64,000 nucleotides of DNA from DAHUYF01 sp035945115 (GTDB taxonomy: Bacteria; Pseudomonadota; Alphaproteobacteria; ATCC43930; CGMCC-115725). The notes under the pieces were generated by a model that saw only the letters and a program-made list of their open reading frames with translations, did no database searches and was not told where the DNA came from. How positions within the stretch are numbered: position 1 is the stretch's first letter; every line of letters starts with the position of its first letter. The DNA lies in contig DASZAN010000002.1 of assembly GCA_035945115.1 (NCBI GenBank), positions 7,291 through 71,290 of the forward strand, given 5' to 3'. Of this stretch, positions 28,868-37,784 are shown one piece after another. The position numbers were made by a program, and so were the translations under genes.

Positions 28868-29737
28868 GTGACAGCGGCGGCGCTGACCGAGCGTCGGAGA
28901 AGGCTCGACGCCGCGTTCCTTCTCACGCCGGCGCTCGCGAGCGTCATCGTCGTCCTCGTGCTGCCGCTCCTCCTTCTCCTGCGCTACAGCTTCAATCACT
29001 TCGAGCCCGGCCAGTTCATGGTTGAGGCCGCGACGGTGGAGAACTACGTCAAATTCTTCGCCGATCCCTACTACCGGAAGGTCATGGTGGTCACCGTCGG
29101 CGTCGCGACGGTCAGCACGCTGTTGTGCTTGTTTTTCGGCTATCCTGCCGCCTACCTGCTGGCGCGGAGCCAATGGCGGCACAAGAGCCTTCTCGTCGTG
29201 CTCGTCGTCTTGCCGATCTTTGTCGGCAACGCCGTACGTGCTGCGGGGTGGATCGTCGTTTTCGGCCATCAAGGCTTTTTGAACGCCGCCCTCCTCGGTC
29301 TCGGCATTCTCCGCGAGCCGCTCGAGATCATGTACACGCCGCTCGCGGTTATCGTCGGCATCACCGGCTTCAACCTGCCTTTCATGGTATTGACCTTGCA
29401 AAGCGTCATCGAAGGGATCGACCGTTCGCTCGAAGAGGCCGCGCTCGGCCTTGGCGCGGGCCCTCTTCGCAGCTTCTGGCGGGTGACGTTGCCATTGTCG
29501 CTGCCGGGGATTGGTGCCGGAACGATCCTCTGCTTCATCCTGGCTATGAACGCCTATGCGACGCCGGTGTTGCTGGGTGGCCCGCGTTTCCAGATGATGG
29601 CGCCTGTTGTCTACAACCAGATCTCGGGCCAGGCCAATTGGCCGCTCGGCAGCGCGCTCGCCTTCGTGCTGATGGCGGTGACGCTGATCTTGACGGGTGT
29701 GGCGAATGCACTCCTACGCCAGAGAAGTCGCGCCTAG
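28868..29737 (+). CDS. ABC transporter permease, PotB-like
   Basis: A 289-residue permease with EAA loop RSLEEAALGLGAGPLRSFWRVTLPLSLPG and about six membrane segments. The GTG start at 28868 follows the binding protein by 52 bp. It is the last gene of the amidohydrolase-permease-ATPase-binding protein-permease operon. Confidence 0.88.
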   Translation: MTAAALTERRRRLDAAFLLTPALASVIVVLVLPLLLLLRYSFNHFEPGQFMVEAATVENYVKFFADPYYRKVMVVTVGVATVSTLLCLFFGYPAAYLLARSQWRHKSLLVVLVVLPIFVGNAVRAAGWIVVFGHQGFLNAALLGLGILREPLEIMYTPLAVIVGITGFNLPFMVLTLQSVIEGIDRSLEEAALGLGAGPLRSFWRVTLPLSLPGIGAGTILCFILAMNAYATPVLLGGPRFQMMAPVVYNQISGQANWPLGSALAFVLMAVTLILTGVANALLRQRSRA

Positions 29738-29856
29738 CGACACTTGAGATCGACGATTGATGTAGTGCGTCATCGGAGGACCGCCGGTTTGCACGGGCCA
29801 TCCGCGAAATGGCATGATCGAGCGCGATCGGATGGATGCTGTTCCGGAGGACGGGG

Positions 29857-30711
29857 ATGTCGGGGAAATGGGGGAATATCTTCTGCCGCGCCGTCGCGGC
29901 GCTCGCTCTCCTCTGGGCCGGAAGCGCCGTCGCCGAAGGACCGCCGCTCGTGGTCGGCGTCGACGGCACCTTTGCGCCGCACGCCATGCCCAAGCTCGGC
30001 GGCGGCGTCGAGGGCTTCAATGTCGACATGGCCGAGGAGATCGGCAGGCGCCTCGGGCGGCCGGTCCAGGTGATTTCGCAGGAATTTTCCGGACTCATTC
30101 CCGGCCTCAACGCGAAGAAATACGATTTCATTGCCGCGCCCACCACGGTGACCGTGGAACGCTCGAAGGCGATGCTTTTCACCGAAGGCTATCTCGATAC
30201 CGACTTCCAGTTCGTGATCAAGAAGGGTTCGCCCGACATCACCAAGCTCGAGGATTTGAAGGGCAAGGTGATCGCCGTCAACAAAGGCTCCGCCTATGAC
30301 AGCTGGGCGCGCGACAATCAGGCGAAATATGGTTTCGAGTTCGAGTCCTATGGCACCAATCCCGATGCCATCCAAGCAGTGCTCGCCGGTCGCGCCTACG
30401 CCAATCTCGCCGGCAACACAGCGGTCGCTTACGCGGCCTCCAAGAATCCGATGTTGCAGCTCTCCTACACCATCAAGACCGGGCTCGTCTGGTCGATCCC
30501 CTTCCGCAAGGACGATGTCGAGATGCGCAACAAGGTGGAAGAGGTTGTCGAATGCATGAAGCTCGACGGCACTTTCGTCAAGCTTCACGAGAAATGGTTC
30601 GGCATCAAGCCGGCGCCCGGCTCGGCGACGACAACGGTCTCGGTGGGTTATGGAGTGCCAGGATTCGAGGGTGCGCAGCCGGAGGCCTTTCACGTTCCGC
30701 AATGCAAGTGA
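29857..30711 (+). CDS. Family 3 solute-binding protein (polar amino acid type)
   Basis: From ATG 29857 (GGAGGACGGGG upstream) it has 284 residues: a signal peptide ending AVAEG, then VVGVDGTFAPHAMPKLGGGVEGFNVDMAEEIGRRLG, the SBP_bac_3 pattern, and KLEDLKGKVIAVNKGSAYD. It captures an amino acid or derivative in the periplasm. It heads the four-gene importer next to a hydantoin racemase, so a hydantoin or carbamoyl-amino acid is a plausible ligand (inference). Confidence 0.88.
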   Translation: MSGKWGNIFCRAVAALALLWAGSAVAEGPPLVVGVDGTFAPHAMPKLGGGVEGFNVDMAEEIGRRLGRPVQVISQEFSGLIPGLNAKKYDFIAAPTTVTVERSKAMLFTEGYLDTDFQFVIKKGSPDITKLEDLKGKVIAVNKGSAYDSWARDNQAKYGFEFESYGTNPDAIQAVLAGRAYANLAGNTAVAYAASKNPMLQLSYTIKTGLVWSIPFRKDDVEMRNKVEEVVECMKLDGTFVKLHEKWFGIKPAPGSATTTVSVGYGVPGFEGAQPEAFHVPQCK

Positions 30712-31505
30712 CGCCGGCTGCCCAGGCGTCCTCCACGGGCGCGGCGGCACAAAAGCGTGTGCTCCTCGACATTCGCGGCTTGCGCAAGAGCTTTGGCGGA
30801 GTCGAGGTGCTCTCCGGCATCGATCTCGCGGTCCGCGAGCGCGAGCTTGTCTTCATCATCGGCCCCTCGGGCTCCGGCAAGAGCACGCTCTTGCGCTGCT
30901 GCAACCGACTTGAGGAGCCGAGCGGCGGGACGATCGTCGTCGACGGCGAGAACATCCTTGATCCTCGTGTAGACATCAACGCCATGCGCCGCCGCATTGG
31001 CATGGTGTTCCAGTCCTTCAACCTCTATCCGCATCTAACGGCGCTCGGCAACGTCGCGCTGGCGCTCCGCCGCTCGCTCGGCCGGTCGAAGGCGGACGCC
31101 GGGACCGCCGCCCGCGCGGCGTTGGCGCGCGTCGGCCTCGCGGAAAAGGCGGCGGCATATCCAGCCGAGCTTTCCGGCGGCCAGCAGCAGCGCGTGGCGA
31201 TCGCCCGAGCGCTCGCGCTCGAGCCCAAGATCATGCTGTTCGACGAGCCCACCAGCGCGCTCGATCCCGAGCTGGTGGGAAGCGTGCTCCGGGTCATGCG
31301 CGACATGCGCGAGGCGGGCATGACCATGGTGGTGGTGAGCCACGAGATGCAATTCGCCCGCGCCGCGGCTGACCGTATTCTCTTCATCGACAAGGGCCGC
31401 ATCGTTGAGGAAGGGCCGCCGCAGCAGATCTTCGAGCGGCCGCGTGAGGTGCGCACGCGCGAGTTCGTCATGCAGCTCACGCACCGCGAAGGCATCGAAC
31501 CGTGA
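30702..31505 (+). CDS. Amino-acid ABC transporter ATPase (GlnQ/HisP-like)
   Basis: A 267-residue ATPase with Walker A GPSGSGKST, QSFNLYPHLTALGNV, LSGGQQQRVAIARAL, LFDEPTSALDPE and SHEMQFA, the last two typical of polar amino-acid importers. ATG 30702 overlaps the binding-protein stop by ten bases. The 18-residue N-terminal extension is low-complexity. Confidence 0.92.
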   Translation: MQVTPAAQASSTGAAAQKRVLLDIRGLRKSFGGVEVLSGIDLAVRERELVFIIGPSGSGKSTLLRCCNRLEEPSGGTIVVDGENILDPRVDINAMRRRIGMVFQSFNLYPHLTALGNVALALRRSLGRSKADAGTAARAALARVGLAEKAAAYPAELSGGQQQRVAIARALALEPKIMLFDEPTSALDPELVGSVLRVMRDMREAGMTMVVVSHEMQFARAAADRILFIDKGRIVEEGPPQQIFERPREVRTREFVMQLTHREGIEP

Positions 31506-32173
31506 GCGGCCTCGGCTTCACCTTTTTCAATCTCGAGGTCATGGCGCGTTATCTGCCCGCGATACTGCAAGGCTTCGTGCTCACCATTTACCTCGCGGTG
31601 CTCATCGTGATTTCCGGCATCGCGCTCGGCCTCGTCCTGGCGCTCATCCGCGTCCTGCAGATCAAGCCGATCAACGCGCTCATCGTCATCGCCGTCGACA
31701 TGCTGCGGGCGCTGCCGCCGCTCGTTCTCATCATCCTCCTCTATTTCGCCTTGCCGGCGGCGGGCGTGCGCCTCAGCGGCTTCGGCTCGACTTGGCTCAG
31801 CCTTGCCCTGGTGTTGGCGGCTTTCGCCGAGGAAATTTTCTGGGCCGGCATTCTCTCGGTGCCCCGCGGTCAGTGGGAGGCGGCGCGCTCGACCGGACTG
31901 AGCTTCGCCGAGGCGCTCCGCTTCGTCGTTCTGCCGCAAGCGGCACGGCTCACGGTGGCGCCGCTCACCAATCGCGCCATCGCCATCACCAAGGGCACGG
32001 CGCTCGGCTCCGTCGTCGCGGTGCCGGAGATTCTGACGCAGGCGACGACGGCGCAGTCCTTCTCCGGCAATCCCTCGCCGCTCACCCTGGGCGCCGCGGC
32101 TTATCTCATCCTGTTCATTCCCATGGTCGTACTCGGCCGCTCCATCGAGCGGCGCTTTTCCTGGAAGCGCTGA
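31502..32173 (+). CDS. Amino-acid ABC transporter permease (HisQ/M-like)
   Basis: A 223-residue permease with about five membrane segments and the EAA-like loop SVPRGQWEAARSTGLSFAEALRFVVLPQAARL. GTG 31502 overlaps the ATPase stop (GTGA). The loop motif QWEAARSTGL is standard for this family. Pairs with the next permease. Confidence 0.88.
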   Translation: MSGLGFTFFNLEVMARYLPAILQGFVLTIYLAVLIVISGIALGLVLALIRVLQIKPINALIVIAVDMLRALPPLVLIILLYFALPAAGVRLSGFGSTWLSLALVLAAFAEEIFWAGILSVPRGQWEAARSTGLSFAEALRFVVLPQAARLTVAPLTNRAIAITKGTALGSVVAVPEILTQATTAQSFSGNPSPLTLGAAAYLILFIPMVVLGRSIERRFSWKR

Positions 32174-32174
32174 C

Positions 32175-32846
32175 ATGCAAGCGCTGATCGACACCTTTTT
32201 CAACGTGCAGATCATCGGACAAATCGTGCCGCTGCTGCTGCGCGGCTTGGGCATGACGGCGCTGCTTTGCGCCGTGGTCATCCCCGTGGGATTCGTCGGC
32301 GGCACTCTCGTCGCGGTGCTCTCGACGGTGCCGTCGCGGCTCTTGCGCGCGCTGCTCGTGATCTATGTCGACGTCTTCCGGGCCTTTCCCCCGCTGGTAC
32401 TGCTCATCTTCATTTACTTCGGTCTGCCCTTCCTCGGCATCGACCTGCCGGCGATCGTGGCGGTGACCATCGCCTTCCTGCTCAACACCTCGAGCTATTA
32501 CGGCGAGATCGTTCGTGCGGGGATCGAAAGCATCGGTCGCGGCCAGCGGGAGGCGGCGCGCTCGACCGGCCTCACCGCAACACAAACCATGGTCTATGTC
32601 ATTTTGCCGCAGGCGGTTCGTACCGTCGTTCCGGACCTCATCGGCAATACGCTGGAAGTGGTGAAGCTCACCTCGATCGCCAGCGTCGTGGCACTTCCCG
32701 AATTGCTCTACGCCGCACGCTCGGCGCAAGCGCTCACCTACAATCCTTCGCCGATCGTCGCCGCCGCCGCGCTCTACCTCGTCTTGCTGTGGCCGTTCGT
32801 CCGCCTCTTGAGCCGCTTCGAGCACCGCATGCTGGCCGTCGCCTGA
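32175..32846 (+). CDS. Amino-acid ABC transporter permease (HisQ/M-like)
   Basis: A 223-residue paralogue of the preceding permease, with SIGRGQREAARSTGLTATQTMVYVILPQAVR as the coupling loop. It begins one base after the previous stop (TGACATG), so the four transporter genes are one operon. Followed 11 bp later by the racemase. Confidence 0.88.
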   Translation: MQALIDTFFNVQIIGQIVPLLLRGLGMTALLCAVVIPVGFVGGTLVAVLSTVPSRLLRALLVIYVDVFRAFPPLVLLIFIYFGLPFLGIDLPAIVAVTIAFLLNTSSYYGEIVRAGIESIGRGQREAARSTGLTATQTMVYVILPQAVRTVVPDLIGNTLEVVKLTSIASVVALPELLYAARSAQALTYNPSPIVAAAALYLVLLWPFVRLLSRFEHRMLAVA

Positions 32847-32857
32847 GGAGAGATCGC

Positions 32858-33517
32858 ATGACCGAGCGTATCCTCGTCGTCAATCCCAACTCGACCGAAG
32901 CCGTCACGGCGAGCATCGACGAGGCGATGGCGCCGCTGCGCTTTCCGGGAGGACCTGAGATCGCCTGCCTCACGCTTGCCGAAGGGCCGCCCGGCGTCGA
33001 GACGCAGCGCCACGCCGACAGCGTCATCGCGCCGCTCTGCCGCCTGATCGCCGCGCGCAACAACGAAGCCTCCGCCTTCGTCATCGCCTGCTTCAGCGAT
33101 CCCGGGCTCTTCTCGGCGCGCGAAACGACGCGCAAGCCCGTGCTCGGCATCGCCGAATGCGGCATCTTGACCGCGCTCACCCTCGGTCATCGCTTCGGTA
33201 TCATCTCCATCTTGGCGCGCTCGGTGCCGCGCCATCTCCGCTATGTCGGCGCCATGGGGCTGAGCGATCGCCTTGCCGCCGACCTGCCGATCGAGCTGGG
33301 CGTCGTCGAGCTCGCCGATGAAGGCCGCACGCTCGAGCGCATGATCAAGGTCGGCCGCACCTTGCGCGACGCGCACGGCGCCGACATCGCCGTCATGGGT
33401 TGTGCCGGCATGGCGCGCTACCGCGCGCGCGTCGAAAGCGCGATCGGCATTCCCGTGGTCGAGCCGACGCAAGCCGCCGTCGCCATGGCGATCGGTCGCG
33501 TCAAGCTCGGCCGTTGA
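32858..33517 (+). CDS. Hydantoin racemase / Asp-Glu racemase superfamily
   Basis: The 219-residue protein begins MTERILVVNPNSTEAVTASI and carries FVIACFSDPGLFSARE, with a Cys in each half: IACF near residue 74 and VMGCAGM near 185, the two-Cys catalytic pair of HyuE-type cofactor-free racemases. It racemises 5-substituted hydantoins. Its place after an importer and before a D-carbamoylase and hydantoinase supports the hydantoin assignment. Confidence 0.85.
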   Translation: MTERILVVNPNSTEAVTASIDEAMAPLRFPGGPEIACLTLAEGPPGVETQRHADSVIAPLCRLIAARNNEASAFVIACFSDPGLFSARETTRKPVLGIAECGILTALTLGHRFGIISILARSVPRHLRYVGAMGLSDRLAADLPIELGVVELADEGRTLERMIKVGRTLRDAHGADIAVMGCAGMARYRARVESAIGIPVVEPTQAAVAMAIGRVKLGR

Positions 33518-34123
33518 TCACGGGATCGCCGGCGGCAAGGTGAATCGCTCGCGCGTCTTCACATAGGAGTTCGCGTAAAGACGGCCCACGGGATGGTAGG
33601 CGTCCTCGCGGATGCGCTTGGTGGCGGGATCGATGAGCGCGTCGCGCACGTGCAGCCGCAGGATCTCGCCGATGACGATGCGGCGCGTTGGGCCGATCGC
33701 CACCGTCTGTAGCACGCGGCATTCGAAGCTCGCCGGCGCCTCGGCGATCCGCTCGATCGCCACGTCGTGGCAAGGCGCGAGGCTGAGGCCTACCGCCCTC
33801 ACTTCGCTCACCTCCGGCGGATATTCCGCGCTTGCCTGATGCATCGCCGCGGCGATTGCCTCATCGACGAGATTGACGACGAATTCGCCCGTCCGCCGGA
33901 TGTTGCGCAGGGTGTCCTTGATCGAGCCGTCGGCGCGTGCCGAAAGGCTCACCACCACGATTGGCGGATCCTCGCCCATGAGATTGAAGAAGCTGAACGG
34001 TGCCGCGTTCACCACCCCGTCCTCGCCGCGCGTGGTGATGAAGGCGATCGGCCGCGGCACGACGAGGCCGATGAGCAGACGATAGCGCTCTTTGGCCGCG
34101 AGCTCGGAAAGGGCGACCTCCAC
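33518..34123 (-). CDS. Flavin reductase-like FMN-binding protein
   Basis: About 201 residues from GTG 34123, with LLIGLVVPRPIAFITTRGEDG, NAAPFSFFNLMGEDPPIVVVSLS and DTLRNIRRTGEFVVNLVD, the flavin-reductase/DIM6-NTAB pattern that binds FMN. The GTG start directly follows the stop of the carbamoylase by one base. It could supply reduced FMN to a monooxygenase; no oxygenase is in its operon, though an LLM enzyme lies 12 kb away. Confidence 0.82.
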   Translation of the reverse strand: MEVALSELAAKERYRLLIGLVVPRPIAFITTRGEDGVVNAAPFSFFNLMGEDPPIVVVSLSARADGSIKDTLRNIRRTGEFVVNLVDEAIAAAMHQASAEYPPEVSEVRAVGLSLAPCHDVAIERIAEAPASFECRVLQTVAIGPTRRIVIGEILRLHVRDALIDPATKRIREDAYHPVGRLYANSYVKTRERFTLPPAIP

Positions 34124-34124
34124 C

Positions 34125-35066
34125 TCACGCCTCCGGCGGCGGGACGGCGCCGGCGCGCTCGGTGATGAGCCGATAGTGCTCGATGCGGCGATGCTTCTCG
34201 AAATTGAAGATGGTGCGCTTGATGTAGGCGCCCATGTCAAGATCGCAGGTGGCGAGGATGAGCTCGTCCGCCTCGGTGATCGCCTGTGCCACGATCTCGC
34301 CGGTCGGCGCGATGATGCAGGAGCCGCCGATCATGCCGAAGCCGTCCTCCTTCCCGGCCTTGGCCGCGGCGAGGATCCAGGTGCCGTTCTGATACGCATT
34401 TGCCTGTATGGTGACGAGATGGTGGAACATGCGCAGGTGCAGTGGCTCGTCGTGATGGATGTTCTCAGTCGGTGTGTTGTAGCCGAGCGCCACCAGCTCG
34501 ACGCCCTGCAGGCCCATGACGCGGAACGTCTCTGGCCAGCGGCGGTCGTTGCAAATGCACATGCCGAGGATGCCACCGAAAGCGCGCCAGACCTTGAAGC
34601 CTTCGTTGCCGACATCGAAGTAGCGCTTCTCCAGATGCTGGAAAGGCGCGTTCGGCAGATGTTCGGAATGGCCGGGGAGATGGATTTTCCGGTAGCGGCC
34701 GATGAAGCGTCCGTCAGGGGCGACGAGGATGGAGCTGTTGAAGCGCCGGACGCGTCCGCCTTCCTCGGTGAGCTCTGCATAGCCGATATAGAATCCGACG
34801 CCCAATTCCTTTGCCGCCTCGAAGAGCGGCCGCGTCTCCGGTCCCGGCATTTCGCGCTCGAAAAAGGCATCGATCTTCGCCTGATCGGTCATCCAGTAAC
34901 GTGGGAAAAAAGTCGTGAAGGCGAGCTCGGGAAAGACTACGAAGCGCGCCCCGGCGGCGTGCGCTTCTCTGAGCAGCGCGATCAGCCGCTTCACGACAGC
35001 GCGGCGATCATCGGCGAGATGAATTGGGCCGAGCTGCGCCACGGCGGCCTTCAATTTCCGGGACAT
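34125..35066 (-). CDS. N-carbamoyl-D-amino acid hydrolase (D-carbamoylase)
   Basis: The 313-residue nitrilase-superfamily enzyme has the catalytic triad E47 (VVFPELAFTTFFPRYW), K127 (YRKIHLPG) and C172 (GMCICNDRRWPETFRVMGLQG). Positions and flanking residues are the same as in the Agrobacterium D-carbamoylase, so the substrate class is assigned with some confidence. It would release a D-amino acid, CO2 and ammonia from the hydantoinase product. Lies between the flavin reductase and hydantoinase genes on the minus strand. Confidence 0.92.
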   Translation of the reverse strand: MSRKLKAAVAQLGPIHLADDRRAVVKRLIALLREAHAAGARFVVFPELAFTTFFPRYWMTDQAKIDAFFEREMPGPETRPLFEAAKELGVGFYIGYAELTEEGGRVRRFNSSILVAPDGRFIGRYRKIHLPGHSEHLPNAPFQHLEKRYFDVGNEGFKVWRAFGGILGMCICNDRRWPETFRVMGLQGVELVALGYNTPTENIHHDEPLHLRMFHHLVTIQANAYQNGTWILAAAKAGKEDGFGMIGGSCIIAPTGEIVAQAITEADELILATCDLDMGAYIKRTIFNFEKHRRIEHYRLITERAGAVPPPEA

Positions 35067-35115
35067 GCGGAAGATCTCCTCTGGCTAAAACCGAGTTCCA
35101 CGATCCCTCTTTGCT

Positions 35116-35197
35116 CGTCGTCCCTGCGAAGGCAGGGACCCAGCGCAAGCGACGAGCGCTGCAACCCTGGCTTCCTCGCTTTCGCGGGAATGACGAT
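35116..35197. repeat. Palindromic intergenic repeat between hydantoin genes
   Basis: The 160-bp gap between the carbamoylase and hydantoinase holds a hairpin TCCCTGCGAAGGCAGGGA (35121-35138) and, about 40 bp on, TTCGCGGGAATGACG, typical arms of the common Bradyrhizobium-type CGTCATTCCCGCGAA/GTCCCTGCGAAGGCAGGGAC interspersed palindrome. It interrupts an otherwise close operon. Confidence 0.6.
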
Positions 35198-35230
35198 TAA
35201 AAGGTTGATTCCATCCAGTTCGAGCCTGCA

Positions 35231-36694
35231 TCAAATGCGAGATTGGCCCGAACCCTCGACCAATGCCAGTTCAGGCACCGCACGCCCCAGCGGCCGCGCC
35301 GGTTCCGGCTGGGCGCAGGGCAGAAAGCGGCCGCTGCCGCGCTCGGCGGCGAGCTTGCCGTCATCGACGACGACCCGTCCGCGGCTCAACACCGTGACCG
35401 GCCAGCCCCTGAGGCGGCGACCTTCATAGGGCGTGTATCCCACGGCGTCGTGAATCATCTCGCCAGTCACCACCACGTCGCGATCGGGATCCCAGATCGC
35501 GAGGTCGGCATCGGCGCCGACCGCGATCGTCCCCTTGCGCGGATGAAGCCCATAGAGTTTCGCGTGATTGGTGGCGGTGAGTGCGACGAACGCATTGAGA
35601 TCGATGCGGCCCTTGCCGACACCTTCGGAAAAGAGCAGGGGCAGGCGCAGCTCGAGACCGGGGACGCCGTTGGCGATTTCCTTGAACGTGGTCTTCTCCC
35701 CCTTGGGCAGCTTGCCCGTGCCATCGAAACGATAGGGCGCATGATCGGAGGAAAAGACCTGGAATGTGCCGTTGGCAAGGCCGCGCCATACCGCCTCCTG
35801 TGCCGCCTCATCGCGTGGCGGCGGGCTGCAGCAGAATTTCGCGCCTTCGACGCCGGGCTTGTCGATATCGGCCGCGGTCAGAAAGAGATATTGCGGGCAG
35901 GTCTCGCCATAAACCCTGAGGCCCCGCGTCTGCGCCGCGCGAATCGCATCGATCGCGTCCGAGCCGGAAACATGGACGATGAGCAGCGGCACGTCGACGA
36001 GCTCGGCCAGCGCAATGGCGCGGCCGGTCGCCTCCCCTTCGGCGAGGCGCGCGTGGCTCACGGCGTGGAAGCGCGGCGCCGTCAATCCGCGGGCGAGGAG
36101 CCGGTCCGTGAGCCACTTGATCATCTCGTGATTCTCGGCATGCACCATGACCATGGCGCCTTCCTTGCGCGCGACGGCAAGGATATCGAGCATCTGCCGG
36201 TCGTCGATCTTCAGGCGATCATAGGTCATGTAGACCTTGAAGGAGGTGTAGCCGTCGCGGATGAGCGCCGGCAGCTCCTGGCCGAGAACCTGCTCGGTTG
36301 GATCGGAGATGATGAGGTGAAAGGCGTAGTCGATCACCGCCTTCGGACCGGCGGCGGCATGATAATCCTGCACCACCTGACGCAGCGACTGGCCGCGATG
36401 CTGCGCGGCGAAGGGAATGACGGTGGTCGTGCCGCCGAATGCGGCGGAGACCGTCGCCGTGTAGAAATCATCGGCGCACATGATGCCCGTCGATGAGCGC
36501 TGCTCGATATGGCAATGGCTGTCGACGCCGCCGGGCATGACAAGGCGGCCGGACGCGTCGATCTCGCGCCCGCCCGCCGGCAGCCTTTCGCCGAGCGCGA
36601 CGATGCGACCGTCTTTGATCCCGACATCGCATCTCGTCGTGTCGGCGGCGGTCACGACGGTACCGTTGCGGATCACCACATCGCACTCTGCCAT
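35231..36694 (-). CDS. D-hydantoinase / dihydropyrimidinase
   Basis: A 487-residue cyclic amidohydrolase with the binuclear metal set H60 and H62 (DSHCHIEQ), carbamylated K153 (TSFKVYMTYD), H185 (VMVHAENHE), H241 (LIVHVSGS) and D317 (FSSDHAPY), each in its normal context. It opens hydantoins to N-carbamoyl amino acids. ATG 36694 is preferred as the family starts here; ATG 36718 adds eight residues. The product is handled by the D-carbamoylase downstream. Confidence 0.92.
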   Translation of the reverse strand: MAECDVVIRNGTVVTAADTTRCDVGIKDGRIVALGERLPAGGREIDASGRLVMPGGVDSHCHIEQRSSTGIMCADDFYTATVSAAFGGTTTVIPFAAQHRGQSLRQVVQDYHAAAGPKAVIDYAFHLIISDPTEQVLGQELPALIRDGYTSFKVYMTYDRLKIDDRQMLDILAVARKEGAMVMVHAENHEMIKWLTDRLLARGLTAPRFHAVSHARLAEGEATGRAIALAELVDVPLLIVHVSGSDAIDAIRAAQTRGLRVYGETCPQYLFLTAADIDKPGVEGAKFCCSPPPRDEAAQEAVWRGLANGTFQVFSSDHAPYRFDGTGKLPKGEKTTFKEIANGVPGLELRLPLLFSEGVGKGRIDLNAFVALTATNHAKLYGLHPRKGTIAVGADADLAIWDPDRDVVVTGEMIHDAVGYTPYEGRRLRGWPVTVLSRGRVVVDDGKLAAERGSGRFLPCAQPEPARPLGRAVPELALVEGSGQSRI

Positions 36695-36729
36695 AGCGCC
36701 TTCCCCTGGACCCGACATTCGCTCAAACT

Positions 36730-37773
36730 ATGCCCGATCTCGGCGGCGGGTGGAAATCGATGGCGGGGGGAGGCGGAACGGTAGACCGCGGCGATGAAGC
36801 GTTGCTCATCTCCGTGCTCACCGGCTTTCTCGGCAGCGGCAAGACGACGTTTCTGAAGCGCGCCGTGCGCTCGCCGGGGTTTAGCGATACGGCGGTGCTC
36901 ATCAACGAGATCGGCGAGATCGGCCTCGACCACTACTTGGTCGAGACGATCGACGGGCCAGTGCTGGAACTCCCCGGCGGTTGTCTCTGCTGCGCCCTCC
37001 GCGAGGACATCGCCCAGAGCCTCCGCGCGCTGCTGGCAAGACGCGATCGCGGCGAGGGGCCAGCCTTCCGCCGCATCATGATCGAGACCACCGGCCTTGC
37101 CGATCCGGCGCCTCTGCTCTTCACGCTGGGCGCCGATGCCGTGCTCGACGAGAGGCTCCGGCTCGATCGCGTGGTGACGATGGTGGACGCGGTCTTGGGC
37201 GCCGCCACGCTCGACCGCTTCGCCGAGGCGGCGCGACAGGTGGCCGTCGCCGACTTGCTGCTCGTGACGAAGACTGACCTCGTTCCCTGCGAGCGCGGTC
37301 TCCTCGATCGGATCGCGGCGCTCAATGTCAATGCGCCCTGCGCATCGGCGGGCGATGCCATCGATGCCGCGGCGATCTTGTTCGGAGGCGAGCCATCGCT
37401 CTTGCCGAGAGCGAACGGACATTCCGCGCAGGGGGCGCACACCCATGGCGTTGCCGCCCATGCCATCCTGTTGCCACGCGACGCCTCGCGGCTCGACTTC
37501 GCCCGCGCCCTCGGGGGTCTCGTGCGCGAGCGCGGCGAAGACCTGCTGCGCGTCAAGGGCCTGATGCGCTTCAGCGACCGGCCCGATCGCCCCGCCTTCG
37601 TCCAGGGCGCGCAGCATGCGCTGTTTCCCCCCGTCTGGCTCGAGCGCTGGCCTGATGAGGATCGGCGCAGCCGGCTCGTCTTCATCGTGAAAGACATCGC
37701 GCTCGCCGACATTCTCGAGCGCTTCTCGTTTGCCGGCGCCGAGCCCTATCGCCCAATCACCCGCAGCCCGTAA
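36730..37773 (+). CDS. G3E-family GTPase, putative metallochaperone (CobW-like)
   Basis: A 347-residue P-loop GTPase with GFLGSGKTT (residues 32-40), the metal-binding GGCLCC (C85, C87, C88), ETTGLADPAP, TKTD and a His-rich loop (HSAQGAHTHGVAAH) before a C-terminal CobW-type domain. G3E GTPases insert metals into metalloenzymes (UreG, HypB, CobW, ZNG1). It is divergent from one hydantoinase by about 35 bp and 11 bp upstream of another, so metal delivery to these Zn enzymes is a reasonable inference. Start could be ATG 36760, which has a better ribosome site. Confidence 0.88.
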   Translation: MPDLGGGWKSMAGGGGTVDRGDEALLISVLTGFLGSGKTTFLKRAVRSPGFSDTAVLINEIGEIGLDHYLVETIDGPVLELPGGCLCCALREDIAQSLRALLARRDRGEGPAFRRIMIETTGLADPAPLLFTLGADAVLDERLRLDRVVTMVDAVLGAATLDRFAEAARQVAVADLLLVTKTDLVPCERGLLDRIAALNVNAPCASAGDAIDAAAILFGGEPSLLPRANGHSAQGAHTHGVAAHAILLPRDASRLDFARALGGLVRERGEDLLRVKGLMRFSDRPDRPAFVQGAQHALFPPVWLERWPDEDRRSRLVFIVKDIALADILERFSFAGAEPYRPITRSP

Positions 37774-37784
37774 GGACAAGAACC